A DNA stretch of 64,000 nucleotides from Acinetobacter seifertii (GTDB taxonomy: Bacteria > Pseudomonadota > Gammaproteobacteria > Pseudomonadales > Moraxellaceae), in contig NZ_KB851200.1 in NCBI RefSeq assembly GCF_000368065.1, positions 2,411,204-2,475,203 on the forward strand, given 5' to 3'. The position numbers and the translations under genes are program-made. Position 1 is the stretch's first letter; each line of letters begins with the position of its first letter. Below the pieces are notes generated by a model, which was given only the letters and a program-made list of their open reading frames with translations, was not told the DNA's origin and ran no database searches. Positions 25,601-33,698 of this stretch are shown here, piece by piece.

Positions 25601-26997
25601 AAGAAATGCATTACTGTTGATGTGCCGCCACTTTCTTGAATCGTATAGACACCTGATTTTGCATTCCAAGCAACGTCATAAACAGTTGATGTCGTACCAT
25701 CTGCTTTAAATTTCGTCTCATCATAAATAGTAATGTCGCTGGTACCATCAAAAGCAACGGTATTGATACGACGCACATTTTGCAGCTTGCTTGCTGTTGC
25801 AGCATTTCCGTCAATATTCGATGGATCAATCTTTTTCCAAGGTGTCCATTTACCGACATAAAAATGACGGTAATACCTGATCCCACCACCATTGTATGGC
25901 ATAAACCATTGTGATACGCCCGCATGGGTCTCTACACGTAAACCAAACGCGTTTGCTTGTGGAACATTTGCGATTTGAGATGCATTTAAATCTGTATCCT
26001 GATAATAAAAACCAATACTTTGATAGTTGTCTAAATCTGCACCTGCGGGAATATAAAATGCTACTGGTGGCACTCTAATATCATTACTGCCATCAAACGT
26101 AACACCGTTAATTAAGCGAGCATTTTTTAATTTTGTGGCTGAAGCAGCATTACCCGAAATATCTGAGTCTGTATAAGCAATTTGCTTTTTTAAAGTCCAT
26201 GTTTCGCTATCATAATCAGCTTGATAATGATGCAAGGTTTGAGCTGTTTTATTAAAGACAAGTGCATTTTTACGGCCACCTGAATAATCATTCCAACCGT
26301 TCAATGTCAAATAATCACAGAAATAACTACTACCATCCGAATTTAAAGTGCCGAAAAAAGCCTGAATCGATTGTGATAATTGAGACGGTTTTAAAGTGCG
26401 ATTGTCTTTTATTTGAAGACCAACTGCGTTGGCATTTTTATCAAGCTTATTATCTTGTAAATATTTACCCTGTTTTGCTGAAAGTGGTTTAGCTGGATCA
26501 TTGGTTGCTAAATTATCAATGATCTCTTTACGAGGGACATAGTTATCATTTACCCACCCCTGTGTCGCATAGATCAGCGTGTCATCAAGTGTGACATTAA
26601 CAATTTCAGCATCCTGAATATTGATTGTGAATCGAAGTTGATACTCTCGAACTGAGTTAGCCTCTTTATACACTGGGGCAACTGCACCATGTGAAAGAAG
26701 AGTCTTCCCGTCAATAATTAAACCAATTTCACGGATATAAAAACTACCCACAATCGGGGGTAAGATTGCTTCAACAATAACGAAATTATTGATTGTTGGA
26801 TGCTTCTCGTATTTATTTACTCCTTGGCGATAAACCTCTTTAACCAAAGATGTACGGGTCTTATCTGGAGTCGGAGAAGAACCATTACCATCACCAAATG
26901 CGACATGTGTAATGTTGAGCTTTGTAGAAGTGGCAATCGCATTTGCAATGGCTGCGTCGCCAGCATTGGTCGTAACATTAAAATATGGGCTGCTCAT
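22669..26997 (-). CDS. H: tail fibre protein (P2 gpH-like), repeat-rich
   Basis: A 1442-aa receptor-binding fibre. The N-terminal 160 residues are the baseplate-attachment domain (YFNVTTNAGDAAIANAIA, THVAFGDGNGS, FYIREIGLIID), the DUF3751/tail-collar type. The rest holds long duplicated modules: the KLDKNANAVGLQ / FFGT-NSDG / LNGWND / GGRKNALVFNK block occurs twice, as does the AFYIPAGADL / FYYQDTD / NAFGLRVE block, and the TSTVYDVAWNAKSG block. The C-terminus (SRAVETTYLNSTGRPIGVII) is a short beta domain. It is over twice the length of P2 gpH. The duplications are near-identical at DNA level. Confidence 0.92.
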   Translation of the reverse strand: MSSPYFNVTTNAGDAAIANAIATSTKLNITHVAFGDGNGSSPTPDKTRTSLVKEVYRQGVNKYEKHPTINNFVIVEAILPPIVGSFYIREIGLIIDGKTLLSHGAVAPVYKEANSVREYQLRFTINIQDAEIVNVTLDDTLIYATQGWVNDNYVPRKEIIDNLATNDPAKPLSAKQGKYLQDNKLDKNANAVGLQIKDNRTLKPSQLSQSIQAFFGTLNSDGSSYFCDYLTLNGWNDYSGGRKNALVFNKTAQTLHHYQADYDSETWTLKKQIAYTDSDISGNAASATKLKNARLINGVTFDGSNDIRVPPVAFYIPAGADLDNYQSIGFYYQDTDLNASQIANVPQANAFGLRVETHAGVSQWFMPYNGGGIRYYRHFYVGKWTPWKKIDPSNIDGNAATASKLQNVRRINTVAFDGTSDITIYDETKFKADGTTSTVYDVAWNAKSGVYTIQESGGTSTVMHFLGSGSAPAVQILAKYANGGLWYRSARDAKGFEVEFEKILTEKGGTVKGGLATNSISNTGDIYTTGTFVAGNAAGEARLQLAGTNRYFYLNGGSWGVWTENGSEPLSKLCGGTGRADGAAEKLVTPRQVSFSGAASGSFTYDGSANSSCVLTLANSGVVAGTYSSTIQIPSITVNDKGLISGISQQTIRSASVTQAGVVQLVDDLVTDDSSKALTAKQGRALQLLKLDKNANAVGLQMSDDRTLLPTELASNSVQTFFGTYNSDGISAFCDFITLNGWNDSSGGRKNALVFNKGTSGLYHFQAGYADKTWTFKREIAYTDSNISGNAASATRLQNGRNINSVYFDGTQDLNIEAPLCWNGSVSTLQQLDLALKDGKYTVTELNIAGLYGYGFLVVIRSGGTCHQIYYPHQAQGTNNGTMAMRQTWNVNGDAATWSSWRVIGTQDDSKLPLAGGTVTGNLRVNGIIFANKVYGDSDLWFTSENEQKGRRVLTGGVLASDTYSEASLVPNLGIYAKGAIQSRAAIYADKFYGYTGTATYVGNLDGKLLNPRLINGVAFDASNNINVPPVSFYIPAGADLNNYQKTGFYYQDTDAGTAQIANVPQANAFALRVEGSAGCDQWFIPYNGGGVMYYRHFYNGTWSSWKKIDPSNIDGNAATATKLQNVRRINSVAFDGTSDITIYDETKFKADGTTSTVYDVAWNAKSGVYTIQESGGTSTVMHFLGSGSAPAVQILAKYANSGLWYRTARDAKGFEVEFEKILTEKGGTVKGGLATNGLSNTGSINNSGDIATKGVFVAGGGIGEARLQLEGSTRYFYLNGDSWGVWSANGSQPLSKTCGGTGRTDGAAEKLVTARQISLAGAVSGSALFDGSGNITISTTANNAIGIGQTYQNVLSSRAVETTYLNSTGRPIGVIICFPDTGGGTATVECLVDGQSIFKHVYDYSTNYGSGFYSFIVQPGSTYRLNMPTGTVNPNVWSELR

Positions 26998-27534
26998 TTA
27001 TTGATAACCTTGTGGCATGCATTCGATAGTCACTGCGTCTTGCAGTGCAATCGCTGTATTGATGTATAAGACAGGATTCGATGTAATTTGGACGTTAGAG
27101 ACCTGACGGGTTGCCGCTTTTGAGTCTTCAACTAAGCGGTTCACTTCGTGATATGTTTCTTCTGATAGTTCTTTACCGACGAGATCTAACTCGAGCGCGA
27201 ATGTTCCGGGTTTACCGGGCGGCTCCATTTGAAACCATTCGATTAATTCAACTTCAAAGCCAAAGGGTTCTAATGCCCTTTTAATGGCCGCTGGTGTGCC
27301 TTTAATTTTGTGCTGTGGAATTGCTTGATTGATGATGTGGCGTTTTAACGCATCTGGCCACTCATCACGCCAATAATTAACTTGTCGCTCCCAAGCTAGA
27401 TAGGCGAGAAAATCAGATGGTGCATGATCAACATCTTTGGCAAGTTTGATCGATGGCAAATTAAAAGCATCCGTACCAACCTCAGCCAGCTTTTTTTCTA
27501 AATCTGTTGCATTTGGGGGCAATAAAGATTTCAT
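26998..27534 (-). CDS. I: baseplate wedge protein (P2 gpI-like)
   Basis: 178 aa, the P2 gpI length. It starts LLPPNATDLEKKLAEV and has the conserved FLAYLAWERQVNYWRDEWP element. Links baseplate and fibre. It overlaps gene J by one base and is followed at once by the fibre gene, as in P2. Confidence 0.93.
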   Translation of the reverse strand: MKSLLPPNATDLEKKLAEVGTDAFNLPSIKLAKDVDHAPSDFLAYLAWERQVNYWRDEWPDALKRHIINQAIPQHKIKGTPAAIKRALEPFGFEVELIEWFQMEPPGKPGTFALELDLVGKELSEETYHEVNRLVEDSKAATRQVSNVQITSNPVLYINTAIALQDAVTIECMPQGYQ

Positions 27535-28451
27535 TATTCAGTCCCCCCGATTTGTACGTCGATGCCTGTACAAAATGCATGTTGGGCCTTACTAATAACG
27601 ATGTCCGAAGTTGGATTTAGAATTTCTACCCGGCTAACACCATCCACATGTAATGCAGCATAAATGGCTGACAATCGAATCGATTGACCAATCTTTTTCG
27701 AATTCTTAACGTATTTCTGCAAACGTTCTTGTGCTACGGATAGCAACATGACGTTTTCAGCAGTTTGTGAAATATAAAGCCGGGCTTGAATCTGATACGT
27801 GACTGGTGTGCTGCTATGTACAGTAGGACGATCACCAACCGGGCGAACGTCTTCAGGATCTAAAGCTTTCTGTACTTTGTCTATAAGCTCTTGCGATGCT
27901 GAAAAGTCATCACTGTCATGTTGAGTGATATAAACATCTAAAAAGCAAGGATTGTCTTCATGTGAAATAATCGAAGCATCAGCTACACGGCCATCGGCTG
28001 ATTTAGAAAAGAATTTATAAGCATTTGATGCGCCAGCCGTATTAAACCCGGATAAAGAAAGTAAACAACGTTCTTTTAAATCTTCATCACTTTCCATCAC
28101 AGCAGATGTGGGCGGTACAGTATTTGGATTTGCTGGAGTAATAACGAGACGAGTGACCCCGTAATAACTTACAGCAATATGGTCCAGATCAGATCCGGTA
28201 CTGAAAGCCAATAACAATGCCCGGGCATCCTGATTTCTCTGATTAGACGTTAATAATTCAAGATAAGCATTTTCTTGCAAAATTTTGGTCACAGGCTCAG
28301 ATTCACGTCCTAAAACTTCAGTCCAATACGCCTGTTCTTCAGGTGGATATAAGGAAATAAAACGGGCTTTCCGCTTTGCCAAAATCTGTTCGTAATCCAG
28401 AACTTTGATAAGGTCTGGTGGTGGCAACTGAGAAAAATCAACAACGCTCAT
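27534..28451 (-). CDS. J: baseplate wedge protein (P2 gpJ-like)
   Basis: 305 aa, matching gpJ of the Baseplate_J family. Signature elements are FSQLPPPDLIKVLDYE at the start, DQRARALLLAF-like (QDARALLLAFSTGSDLD) and SADGRVADASIIS in the middle. It overlaps W by four bases. Confidence 0.93.
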   Translation of the reverse strand: MSVVDFSQLPPPDLIKVLDYEQILAKRKARFISLYPPEEQAYWTEVLGRESEPVTKILQENAYLELLTSNQRNQDARALLLAFSTGSDLDHIAVSYYGVTRLVITPANPNTVPPTSAVMESDEDLKERCLLSLSGFNTAGASNAYKFFSKSADGRVADASIISHEDNPCFLDVYITQHDSDDFSASQELIDKVQKALDPEDVRPVGDRPTVHSSTPVTYQIQARLYISQTAENVMLLSVAQERLQKYVKNSKKIGQSIRLSAIYAALHVDGVSRVEILNPTSDIVISKAQHAFCTGIDVQIGGTE

Positions 28452-28798
28452 GCAGCTGCTCCTAATGTCAATCCAAGTGATAAATTCACAGGCTGATTTT
28501 GTTGAACAAGATCCGCATCGAGGCTGATTTGCATACGAGAGCCTTCAATGCTGAAGATATTGATCTGATTGATATTGATACGGGGTTCCCAGCGCAAAAG
28601 TGCCGAATAGATTGCGCTGTAACATTTCAAAATAAGAACGTCGTTTATAGGCTGATCGATTAGTTCATACAGCAATGACCCATATTCACGACGCATAAGC
28701 CTGCTACCAATTGGGGTAGTTAAAATGTCGGTTATAGACTGGCGAATTGACTCCAGCTCATCTGTGATTCGTAGTCCAACTACTCGATTCATTGTCAT
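28448..28798 (-). CDS. W: baseplate protein (P2 gpW, gp25-like)
   Basis: 116 aa, the length of P2 gpW. It belongs to the GPW/gp25 family: SIRQSITDILTTPIGSRLMRREYG, then AIYSALLRWEPRI. This protein, like T4 gp25, nucleates sheath polymerisation on the baseplate. It overlaps V by four bases and J by four bases. Confidence 0.93.
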   Translation of the reverse strand: MTMNRVVGLRITDELESIRQSITDILTTPIGSRLMRREYGSLLYELIDQPINDVLILKCYSAIYSALLRWEPRININQINIFSIEGSRMQISLDADLVQQNQPVNLSLGLTLGAAA

Positions 28799-29349
28799 AG
28801 CAATGGTCCTCCAGATGTGTCTCCACCACCCTTAACTCCAATATGCTTGTGATTGCTTAGGCTAATATTTCCTGCTTTTACATCTGCTTTGGATGTAATG
28901 TCTTGAGTCGTAGATAACGAACCATTAATCGTTGTGTTACCGTTTAATGTGATTCCACCTGATGCATTAATTTCGACTTTACCGCCATCCGTTAAAGTGG
29001 CTTTAAGTACATGTGATGAGGTGTCATATTGAATGACCGTGCCATCTGAAAACTTTCGCAATTTGATATTTTCAGACTGAGCTGGGGCTGGATTGTCTTC
29101 GCTGTAAATTCCAAACAGCACTACTCCTTGCGCTAATTCCCCAGATGGAGAAAACACAATGCAACGCTCCCCCGAAGTCGGTGGATCCCAAGATGAGTCA
29201 GTCCCTGCTCTAATGTTGAGCCAGTTCAATTGGGCTGTTTTAATATCGCCTAGATTGACTGTGCACAAAGCCTTTTCAAGATCGACCGTATCGATTGAAC
29301 CGAATCTGACAATGTTTTCTAAACGACGGATAATTTCTGAAATGTTCAT
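28795..29349 (-). CDS. V: baseplate spike protein (P2 gpV-like)
   Basis: The tail spike that punctures the outer membrane. It has the OB-fold start (ISEIIRRLENIVRFGSI), the WDPPTSGERCIVFSPSG element, and a beta-helical middle and end (KVEINASGGITLNGNTTINGS). The His of NHKHIGVKGGG near the end is typical of the metal-binding tip. I start at the ATG at 29349 (184 aa); an ATG at 29370 adds seven residues. First gene of its late operon, with an activator palindrome upstream. Confidence 0.92.
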   Translation of the reverse strand: MNISEIIRRLENIVRFGSIDTVDLEKALCTVNLGDIKTAQLNWLNIRAGTDSSWDPPTSGERCIVFSPSGELAQGVVLFGIYSEDNPAPAQSENIKLRKFSDGTVIQYDTSSHVLKATLTDGGKVEINASGGITLNGNTTINGSLSTTQDITSKADVKAGNISLSNHKHIGVKGGGDTSGGPLL

Positions 29350-29393
29350 GCTGCAATCGTGTTGCAGCATGATTAGAAATGCATGTGGTGGGA

Positions 29394-29416
29394 GTTGTAA
29401 TTGAGGGTATTACAAC
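29394..29416. promoter_or_regulatory. candidate Ogr-binding palindrome before V
   Basis: GTTGTAA-N9-TTACAAC, the second of three copies; here the arms extend to a perfect 8-bp repeat. It lies 45 bases before the V start and just past the end of the small gene at 29417. Confidence 0.72.
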
Positions 29417-29653
29417 TTAGTCAGAGGGGATTGTTTTCTTCAAAACGATTTCTAAATGATCTTCATTAGCTAGGCTATAAACTAAATCTTCGGTCTCATC
29501 TCTAAGGTCCCTAATCTGAAGGTAAGTGATTTTTTCAGAGTTTACTAATACCTTTGAATCTAGATTATTAACTATTTTAGATAAACGGAAATTGAGCCTA
29601 TGAATGGCTGGAACAAATGTATTCTTTGCAAAAAAGAATCTTGAAATTTTCAT
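29417..29653 (-). CDS. small hypothetical protein between S and V
   Basis: A 78-aa basic protein (FFFAKNTFVPAIHRLNFRLSK, then acidic RDLRDETEDLVYSL). P2 has no gene at this place. It is more AT-rich than its neighbours, its stop touches the activator palindrome of V, and only a weak TGAG precedes its ATG. Possibly a late insertion with its own promoter. Function unknown. Confidence 0.5.
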   Translation of the reverse strand: MKISRFFFAKNTFVPAIHRLNFRLSKIVNNLDSKVLVNSEKITYLQIRDLRDETEDLVYSLANEDHLEIVLKKTIPSD

Positions 29654-29737
29654 AATCTCATTAGATAAGTTTAGGATTTAAAATGATGATTAATTACAAG
29701 ATTCAAATCAACAAAATTACTGATATTTATAAAAAAA

Positions 29738-30199
29738 CTAATTGATCTTAGAGATATGACTTAATACATCATTTTCAATCATTTCGACCTCTGCTGATGT
29801 AAAGCCAAGTAATTCACGCGATGGATATTTTACAACTGGACTATTCTTAGTTCGTCGAACGCGGTCTTTTAAGCCCATCTGATGAACTTGTGCAATAAAA
29901 GCAACATTACCCAAAAAACCAACTGAAACACCTTGTGGTTCTTGCTTAACCTTCATGAACCGAGCCATTTTAATCCGGTTAAACATTTTATTTTTAATAC
30001 GCCCTTTCTTATCCCGGATCTTCTGATTTTTTCTTGGGACGTATGAGCTGCCATCGGGATTTTGTTGTTTGGTAATTCGGGCACTTTGGCTTTGCCGTAA
30101 TTTACGGCCAATATCCATGCTGAGTTTACGTTTTTCTTTATCACTCAGTTGATTAAGTAAAATCCCTAAATGATGAAGTAAAGTTTTCATCTCAGCCAT
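29738..30199 (-). CDS. S: tail completion protein (P2 gpS-like)
   Basis: 153 aa, the P2 gpS length, phage virion morphogenesis family. It has LGILLNQLSDKEKRKLSMDIG, then QSARITKQQNPDGSSYVPRK, and GNVAFIAQVHQMGLKDRV. Needed to complete the tail for head joining. It follows R by two bases. Confidence 0.92.
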   Translation of the reverse strand: MAEMKTLLHHLGILLNQLSDKEKRKLSMDIGRKLRQSQSARITKQQNPDGSSYVPRKNQKIRDKKGRIKNKMFNRIKMARFMKVKQEPQGVSVGFLGNVAFIAQVHQMGLKDRVRRTKNSPVVKYPSRELLGFTSAEVEMIENDVLSHISKIN

Positions 30200-30201
30200 G
30201 T

Positions 30202-30732
30202 TTACTTCCTCACAGGTAGCGGCATTGCTAAAGCGAAGCTATCTGGACTTTCAACGGACATCCATTGTGCTAAAACGTCGCCTGTCGCTTGATCGATCAA
30301 ACTTACTTCCTGCGCTTGTTCTGTTTGAGTTGCTTGGGGTTCCGGAGGATGATCGACGGTTATAGTGCCGTCTGGTGCACGTTTAACGATGACACGTTCA
30401 GTCAGTGGAATAGTAATGGCCAAATCGACTTTGTCGTTAGCGAGCAAATCTGCCTCAAAACGAACTCCCTCTTTAACCCGGTCTAAATTCGACAAAAGCT
30501 CAGACTGATTTACCCGGAGCCAATCGAATAAAGGTATGGCCACAGAATCAAGATCACCAGCATAATCAGTCAAAATGATATTTGCTAAATATGAAAACTC
30601 ATAAGAAAGCCCCGCCGCAAAGGTGCATTTCAATGCACCCTGGTCGGCAAAGATTTGCAGCCGGTCTGGATCTCGTCGTAACTCAATCACTGCATTCATC
30701 AAATGAGCACGAAGGTCATTTAATTTTTTCAT
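30202..30732 (-). CDS. R: tail completion protein (P2 gpR-like)
   Basis: 176 aa, phage tail protein R family. The start LNDLRAHLMNAVIELRRDPDRL and the YEFSYLANIILTDYAGDLD and PLFDWLRVNQSELL elements match P2 gpR. It overlaps the endolysin by four bases and is followed by S. Confidence 0.92.
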   Translation of the reverse strand: MKKLNDLRAHLMNAVIELRRDPDRLQIFADQGALKCTFAAGLSYEFSYLANIILTDYAGDLDSVAIPLFDWLRVNQSELLSNLDRVKEGVRFEADLLANDKVDLAITIPLTERVIVKRAPDGTITVDHPPEPQATQTEQAQEVSLIDQATGDVLAQWMSVESPDSFALAMPLPVRK

Positions 30733-31559
30733 GCTGCTTTTTTAACTCCGTAAATCGGCTCGAGGTGATCAAACTCTTTTTGGAATTTAGCTTGATAGCC
30801 TAATTTCTTATAATTCGGCCCATTGTAAAGAGTAAAAATAGCATCCCAGTCCTGTTTCTTTAATGCCTCGAGCAAACCCGGTTTCCATTCGATAAAGCGA
30901 ATAAATGCTTCAAGCTGAAGCGATTCACTGGCCTGCATTTGTGCTACAAAATCTTGTACTGAGTCATAACCCAAATCTTTCCAGTTCTCACCCATGATTT
31001 GAAATTGACCCCAAGACGTAGACATAAGTGCCGAATCTTCATGGATCTGTTTGGCTAATGCTAAACGTACATGTTCCGCTTCATTACCCTGATAACCACC
31101 CGGCTTTGTGTTCACTAAATTCGGTACCAATTTCATTTGGTTTTTAGCAAATGCATCACCTTTGAATCGTTTTAAATATTCATACATACGATGACGTTCA
31201 AACAGGATCTTGACCTTCCCATTTTTTAAAAAGCCAACACCTTGACCTTCAACCGCACCGAATACACGAATGACCAATTCAGGTAACCCTAAGCGCTTGG
31301 CCGCATTAACGTAATCCGAGTCTTTAAGGAATTTATCAAGTCCGTTCCCTGCCAAAGCTTCACGGGTTTTGTCACCGACTTTACCATCAGCCACAAGTCC
31401 AGCTTTTTGTTGAAATTGGATCACAGCATATTCAGTGCTTTCACCAAAAATACCGTCGATACTTAAAACTTTTCCTGTTTTACCTTTATAGCCAAAGCCC
31501 GCTAATTGTCTTTGTAAAGTAACTACTGCATTACCTTTCGAGCCGAATTTTAAGATCAT
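30729..31559 (-). CDS. endolysin: peptidoglycan-binding domain plus N-acetylmuramidase
   Basis: A 276-aa lysis enzyme. Residues about 1-70 form a PG_binding_1 domain (GSKGNAVVTLQRQLAGFGY ... DGIFGESTEYAVIQFQ). Residues about 90-265 are an N-acetylmuramidase domain of DUF3380 type, with the catalytic-region motifs VEGQGVGFLKNGKVKILFERH and TSWGQFQIMGENW. It lies in a four-base-overlap chain with the two holin-like genes, so the lysis cassette is one transcript. There is no signal peptide, so release depends on the holin. Confidence 0.92.
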   Translation of the reverse strand: MILKFGSKGNAVVTLQRQLAGFGYKGKTGKVLSIDGIFGESTEYAVIQFQQKAGLVADGKVGDKTREALAGNGLDKFLKDSDYVNAAKRLGLPELVIRVFGAVEGQGVGFLKNGKVKILFERHRMYEYLKRFKGDAFAKNQMKLVPNLVNTKPGGYQGNEAEHVRLALAKQIHEDSALMSTSWGQFQIMGENWKDLGYDSVQDFVAQMQASESLQLEAFIRFIEWKPGLLEALKKQDWDAIFTLYNGPNYKKLGYQAKFQKEFDHLEPIYGVKKAA

Positions 31560-31813
31560 GATGTACTCCAGATTTTCGCAACATTACCCTTTGTTCGATA
31601 AACAATAAGTGTGAGCAGCATGGCTAAAATGGCATCCCACACTGTTACAGGTTCTTTAAAAAATACGATATAGACTGCTTGGCCAATAAAACTTGCTACT
31701 AGCACAGTCGCAAGGAATGCAAAGCCTTTATGATGCCCTGAGCGCTCAAAACTTAGGATTCGGAAGCCACAGAACAAATAACAAAGCACAGCAACGATTT
31801 GAACAATGATCAT
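31556..31813 (-). CDS. putative holin, three membrane helices
   Basis: An 85-aa protein with three hydrophobic helices (about 2-20, 28-50, 58-75). It resembles the phage_holin_3 group of small holins. It overlaps both neighbours by four bases in the lysis cassette and would form or regulate the membrane lesion that lets the endolysin out. Which of the two membrane proteins is the actual holin cannot be told. Confidence 0.8.
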   Translation of the reverse strand: MIIVQIVAVLCYLFCGFRILSFERSGHHKGFAFLATVLVASFIGQAVYIVFFKEPVTVWDAILAMLLTLIVYRTKGNVAKIWSTS

Positions 31814-32169
31814 GAGTTACCTCCCCCTCGAAAAGTTTTCCAGAGCTGAGCAAGAGTTGAGTTTTTTACCCAATCAAGCAATTTGATCAGGATGTAAATT
31901 GAAAAAATGGCCGCAAGCATTGAAGCCGTTGCATCACTACTGATGTATTGAGTTCGGCTAGTAATTTCAGGCCCAAGTAAATAACCAAAGCCGACGCATA
32001 AAAGCATGAATGCAATGCGTTGTTTTGCGCTAAGTTCTTTTTCGAGATAAGCCACAAAAGCTGCTCCCAATACGGCACCAAGCAAGGCATTACCATTAAT
32101 AAATGGTAATAATGAAACCGCTGCGAGACCTGTGGTTGTTGCAGCTGTAGTTGAAGTTGGTTCTGGCAT
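31810..32169 (-). CDS. putative holin or holin partner
   Basis: A 119-aa membrane protein with a Thr/Ala-rich N-terminus and hydrophobic helices at about 14-40, 52-68 and 85-105. Its place between X and the other holin matches putative holins in Acinetobacter P2-like prophages. I start at the ATG at 32169; the reading from TTG at 32181 adds four residues and lies inside the X gene. Confidence 0.78.
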   Translation of the reverse strand: MPEPTSTTAATTTGLAAVSLLPFINGNALLGAVLGAAFVAYLEKELSAKQRIAFMLLCVGFGYLLGPEITSRTQYISSDATASMLAAIFSIYILIKLLDWVKNSTLAQLWKTFRGGGNS

Positions 32170-32171
32170 AA

Positions 32172-32381
32172 TTAGTCCCAAAGCTGAATAGTTTGTGTAA
32201 TTTGTTGGGGAGCAGATAAGTCAGGTAAATTGACCTCTGTACCGATGGGGAGAATTGCGCCGATGTTCGCCAGTTTTGGATTTGCTTCTAAAACTTTCTC
32301 GACAACACCTAGAGAACGTCCGTAATAACGCCAACAAATTAGGTCAATCGTGTCGTTTTGAATTGATCGAACTGTGTTCAT
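32172..32381 (-). CDS. X: tail protein X (LysM-like)
   Basis: 69 aa, P2 gpX length. It has the LysM-type pattern DTIDLICWRYYGRSLG, then VLEANPKLANIGAILPIGTEVNLP. Needed for tail assembly. It overlaps the end of L by four bases. Confidence 0.93.
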   Translation of the reverse strand: MNTVRSIQNDTIDLICWRYYGRSLGVVEKVLEANPKLANIGAILPIGTEVNLPDLSAPQQITQTIQLWD

Positions 32382-32827
32382 ATCAATTCAACCGTAGTGT
32401 GTGATTGACCCAATAATTGTTTGATAGCCCACTGTTTATTTCGTCGACTTTCATCAATCGTAGGTGTTAATTCTTTTGCATTTTTATTGCCCGAAGTACT
32501 TGTGTCATAACTTCGATATTGCTCATTAACTTTTGCCGCCACACCATTTGAAATAGCTGAAAAATACAAAATTTCTGTATCTGGTTTTCCATCAACTTTT
32601 GCTGTTGCTAACTCGGCCAAACTTGAAGCAGAACTTACTAATTTATTAAGTAAGCGGTTTACATCGATAATTTCTTCTAAAGTAACCTGTTTAAGCCGGG
32701 CATCAGATACGGCCCCATCAATTCGAACAAAGCTACGAATTTCATCTAAAGAAATACTTGGAAAAAAATCTGTACTGCTGATTGTTATATTGGATGGTGT
32801 TGTATTACCGTTTGCGGAAAATCCCAT
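32378..32827 (-). CDS. L: head completion protein (P2 gpL-like)
   Basis: 149 aa, phage_GPL family. Signature parts are DFFPSISLDEIRSFVRIDGAV, LKQVTLEEIIDVNRLL, and the C-terminal DESRRNKQWAIKQLLGQSHTTVELI. Stabilises the DNA-filled head and prepares it for the tail. Confidence 0.93.
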   Translation of the reverse strand: MGFSANGNTTPSNITISSTDFFPSISLDEIRSFVRIDGAVSDARLKQVTLEEIIDVNRLLNKLVSSASSLAELATAKVDGKPDTEILYFSAISNGVAAKVNEQYRSYDTSTSGNKNAKELTPTIDESRRNKQWAIKQLLGQSHTTVELI

Positions 32828-32845
32828 GTTACTCCCCCATTAATG

Positions 32846-32910
32846 CACTGGTGGGAACAATGGCTCGGTGAGGATTTACTGTGTAAGATCACTACCATTG
32901 TTCGCCAGTG
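32846..32910. other. long hairpin between M and L
   Basis: CACTGG-TG-GGAACAATGG (32846-32863) pairs with CCATTGTTC-G-CCAGTG (32895-32910) over about 16 bp with one small bulge and a 31-nt loop. It fills the only sizeable gap in the head gene cluster. No T run follows on either strand, so it is not a standard terminator; an RNA-processing or expression-tuning role is possible. Confidence 0.6.
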
Positions 32911-32927
32911 CGGTGCGTGGGCACTCG

Positions 32928-33692
32928 TTATGATGATGCTGTTACATCACCCTTATTTGTTTCTGTTTCAGTTGATAGATTCGTATCTGGTGCAAATTTA
33001 TCGTAAAGTTTTTGCACAAGATTCAAATCGCCGCGTCCACCACACTTATCATCCAGTTCAACGGCTTTTTGTAGATAATCTAAAGCAGCTTTTGTATGAA
33101 CAGGATCTGGCGCGTCCTTATCAGTAATCAATCGCAATTCCGCTTTACCTAAGGCTAAATACATTTTTGCCTTAACCTGATCAGGCATGTCTAAAGTCGG
33201 CTGCGGTAAATCAGGATTGGTCATTAAGCTTTCGAGCTGCTTCAACACATCAATGTCAATCTCAACATTTGTTTTAAGCTGCTTGAGGAAAGTTGCAGAA
33301 ATTTCTTCGGTGATAACGCATGCTGGTGTTCGTTCAAAGCGGTCAGGTAAAGACAAGTTATGAACGAGAACATATTCAGCAATCTGTAACGCTTGACTGA
33401 AGTTAGATGTATCAATATTCCAGATCATCATTTCAGTAAGAATTTCATCCTGTACACCACTTTGCGCTTCAAGAATGCCATCGATATAAGGGGCATAATT
33501 TGGTAGCAATTCTGATTTAAGTTTGATCTTATTTTCAGTCGACTGGATCTGCTTTAAGCGAGCACGGTCATTGTTGAGCTGCATAAGTTGCAGCTCGTAT
33601 GCCGTTGCATTTTTCATACTGCCGAACTCTGCAGCTTGTTCGGCTGCAGATTTGGCTTGATGTTTACGAAAATGTTGACGGGCTAAGTTCAT
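32928..33692 (-). CDS. M: terminase small subunit / endonuclease (P2 gpM-like)
   Basis: 254 aa, phage terminase endonuclease subunit family. It starts with NLARQHFRKHQAKSAAEQAA and has KLKSELLPNYAPYIDG, then LTEMMIWNIDTSNFSQALQIAEYVL, all conserved in gpM. With gpP it cuts cos DNA for packaging. Six bases after N. Confidence 0.93.
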   Translation of the reverse strand: MNLARQHFRKHQAKSAAEQAAEFGSMKNATAYELQLMQLNNDRARLKQIQSTENKIKLKSELLPNYAPYIDGILEAQSGVQDEILTEMMIWNIDTSNFSQALQIAEYVLVHNLSLPDRFERTPACVITEEISATFLKQLKTNVEIDIDVLKQLESLMTNPDLPQPTLDMPDQVKAKMYLALGKAELRLITDKDAPDPVHTKAALDYLQKAVELDDKCGGRGDLNLVQKLYDKFAPDTNLSTETETNKGDVTASS

Positions 33693-33698
33693 GCGTGA

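Noticed and set aside
22669..26997. Many overlapping ORFs on the opposite strand or in other frames of the fibre gene
   Set aside because: Shadows of a long repetitive coding frame; they lack ribosome sites and repeat with the modules.
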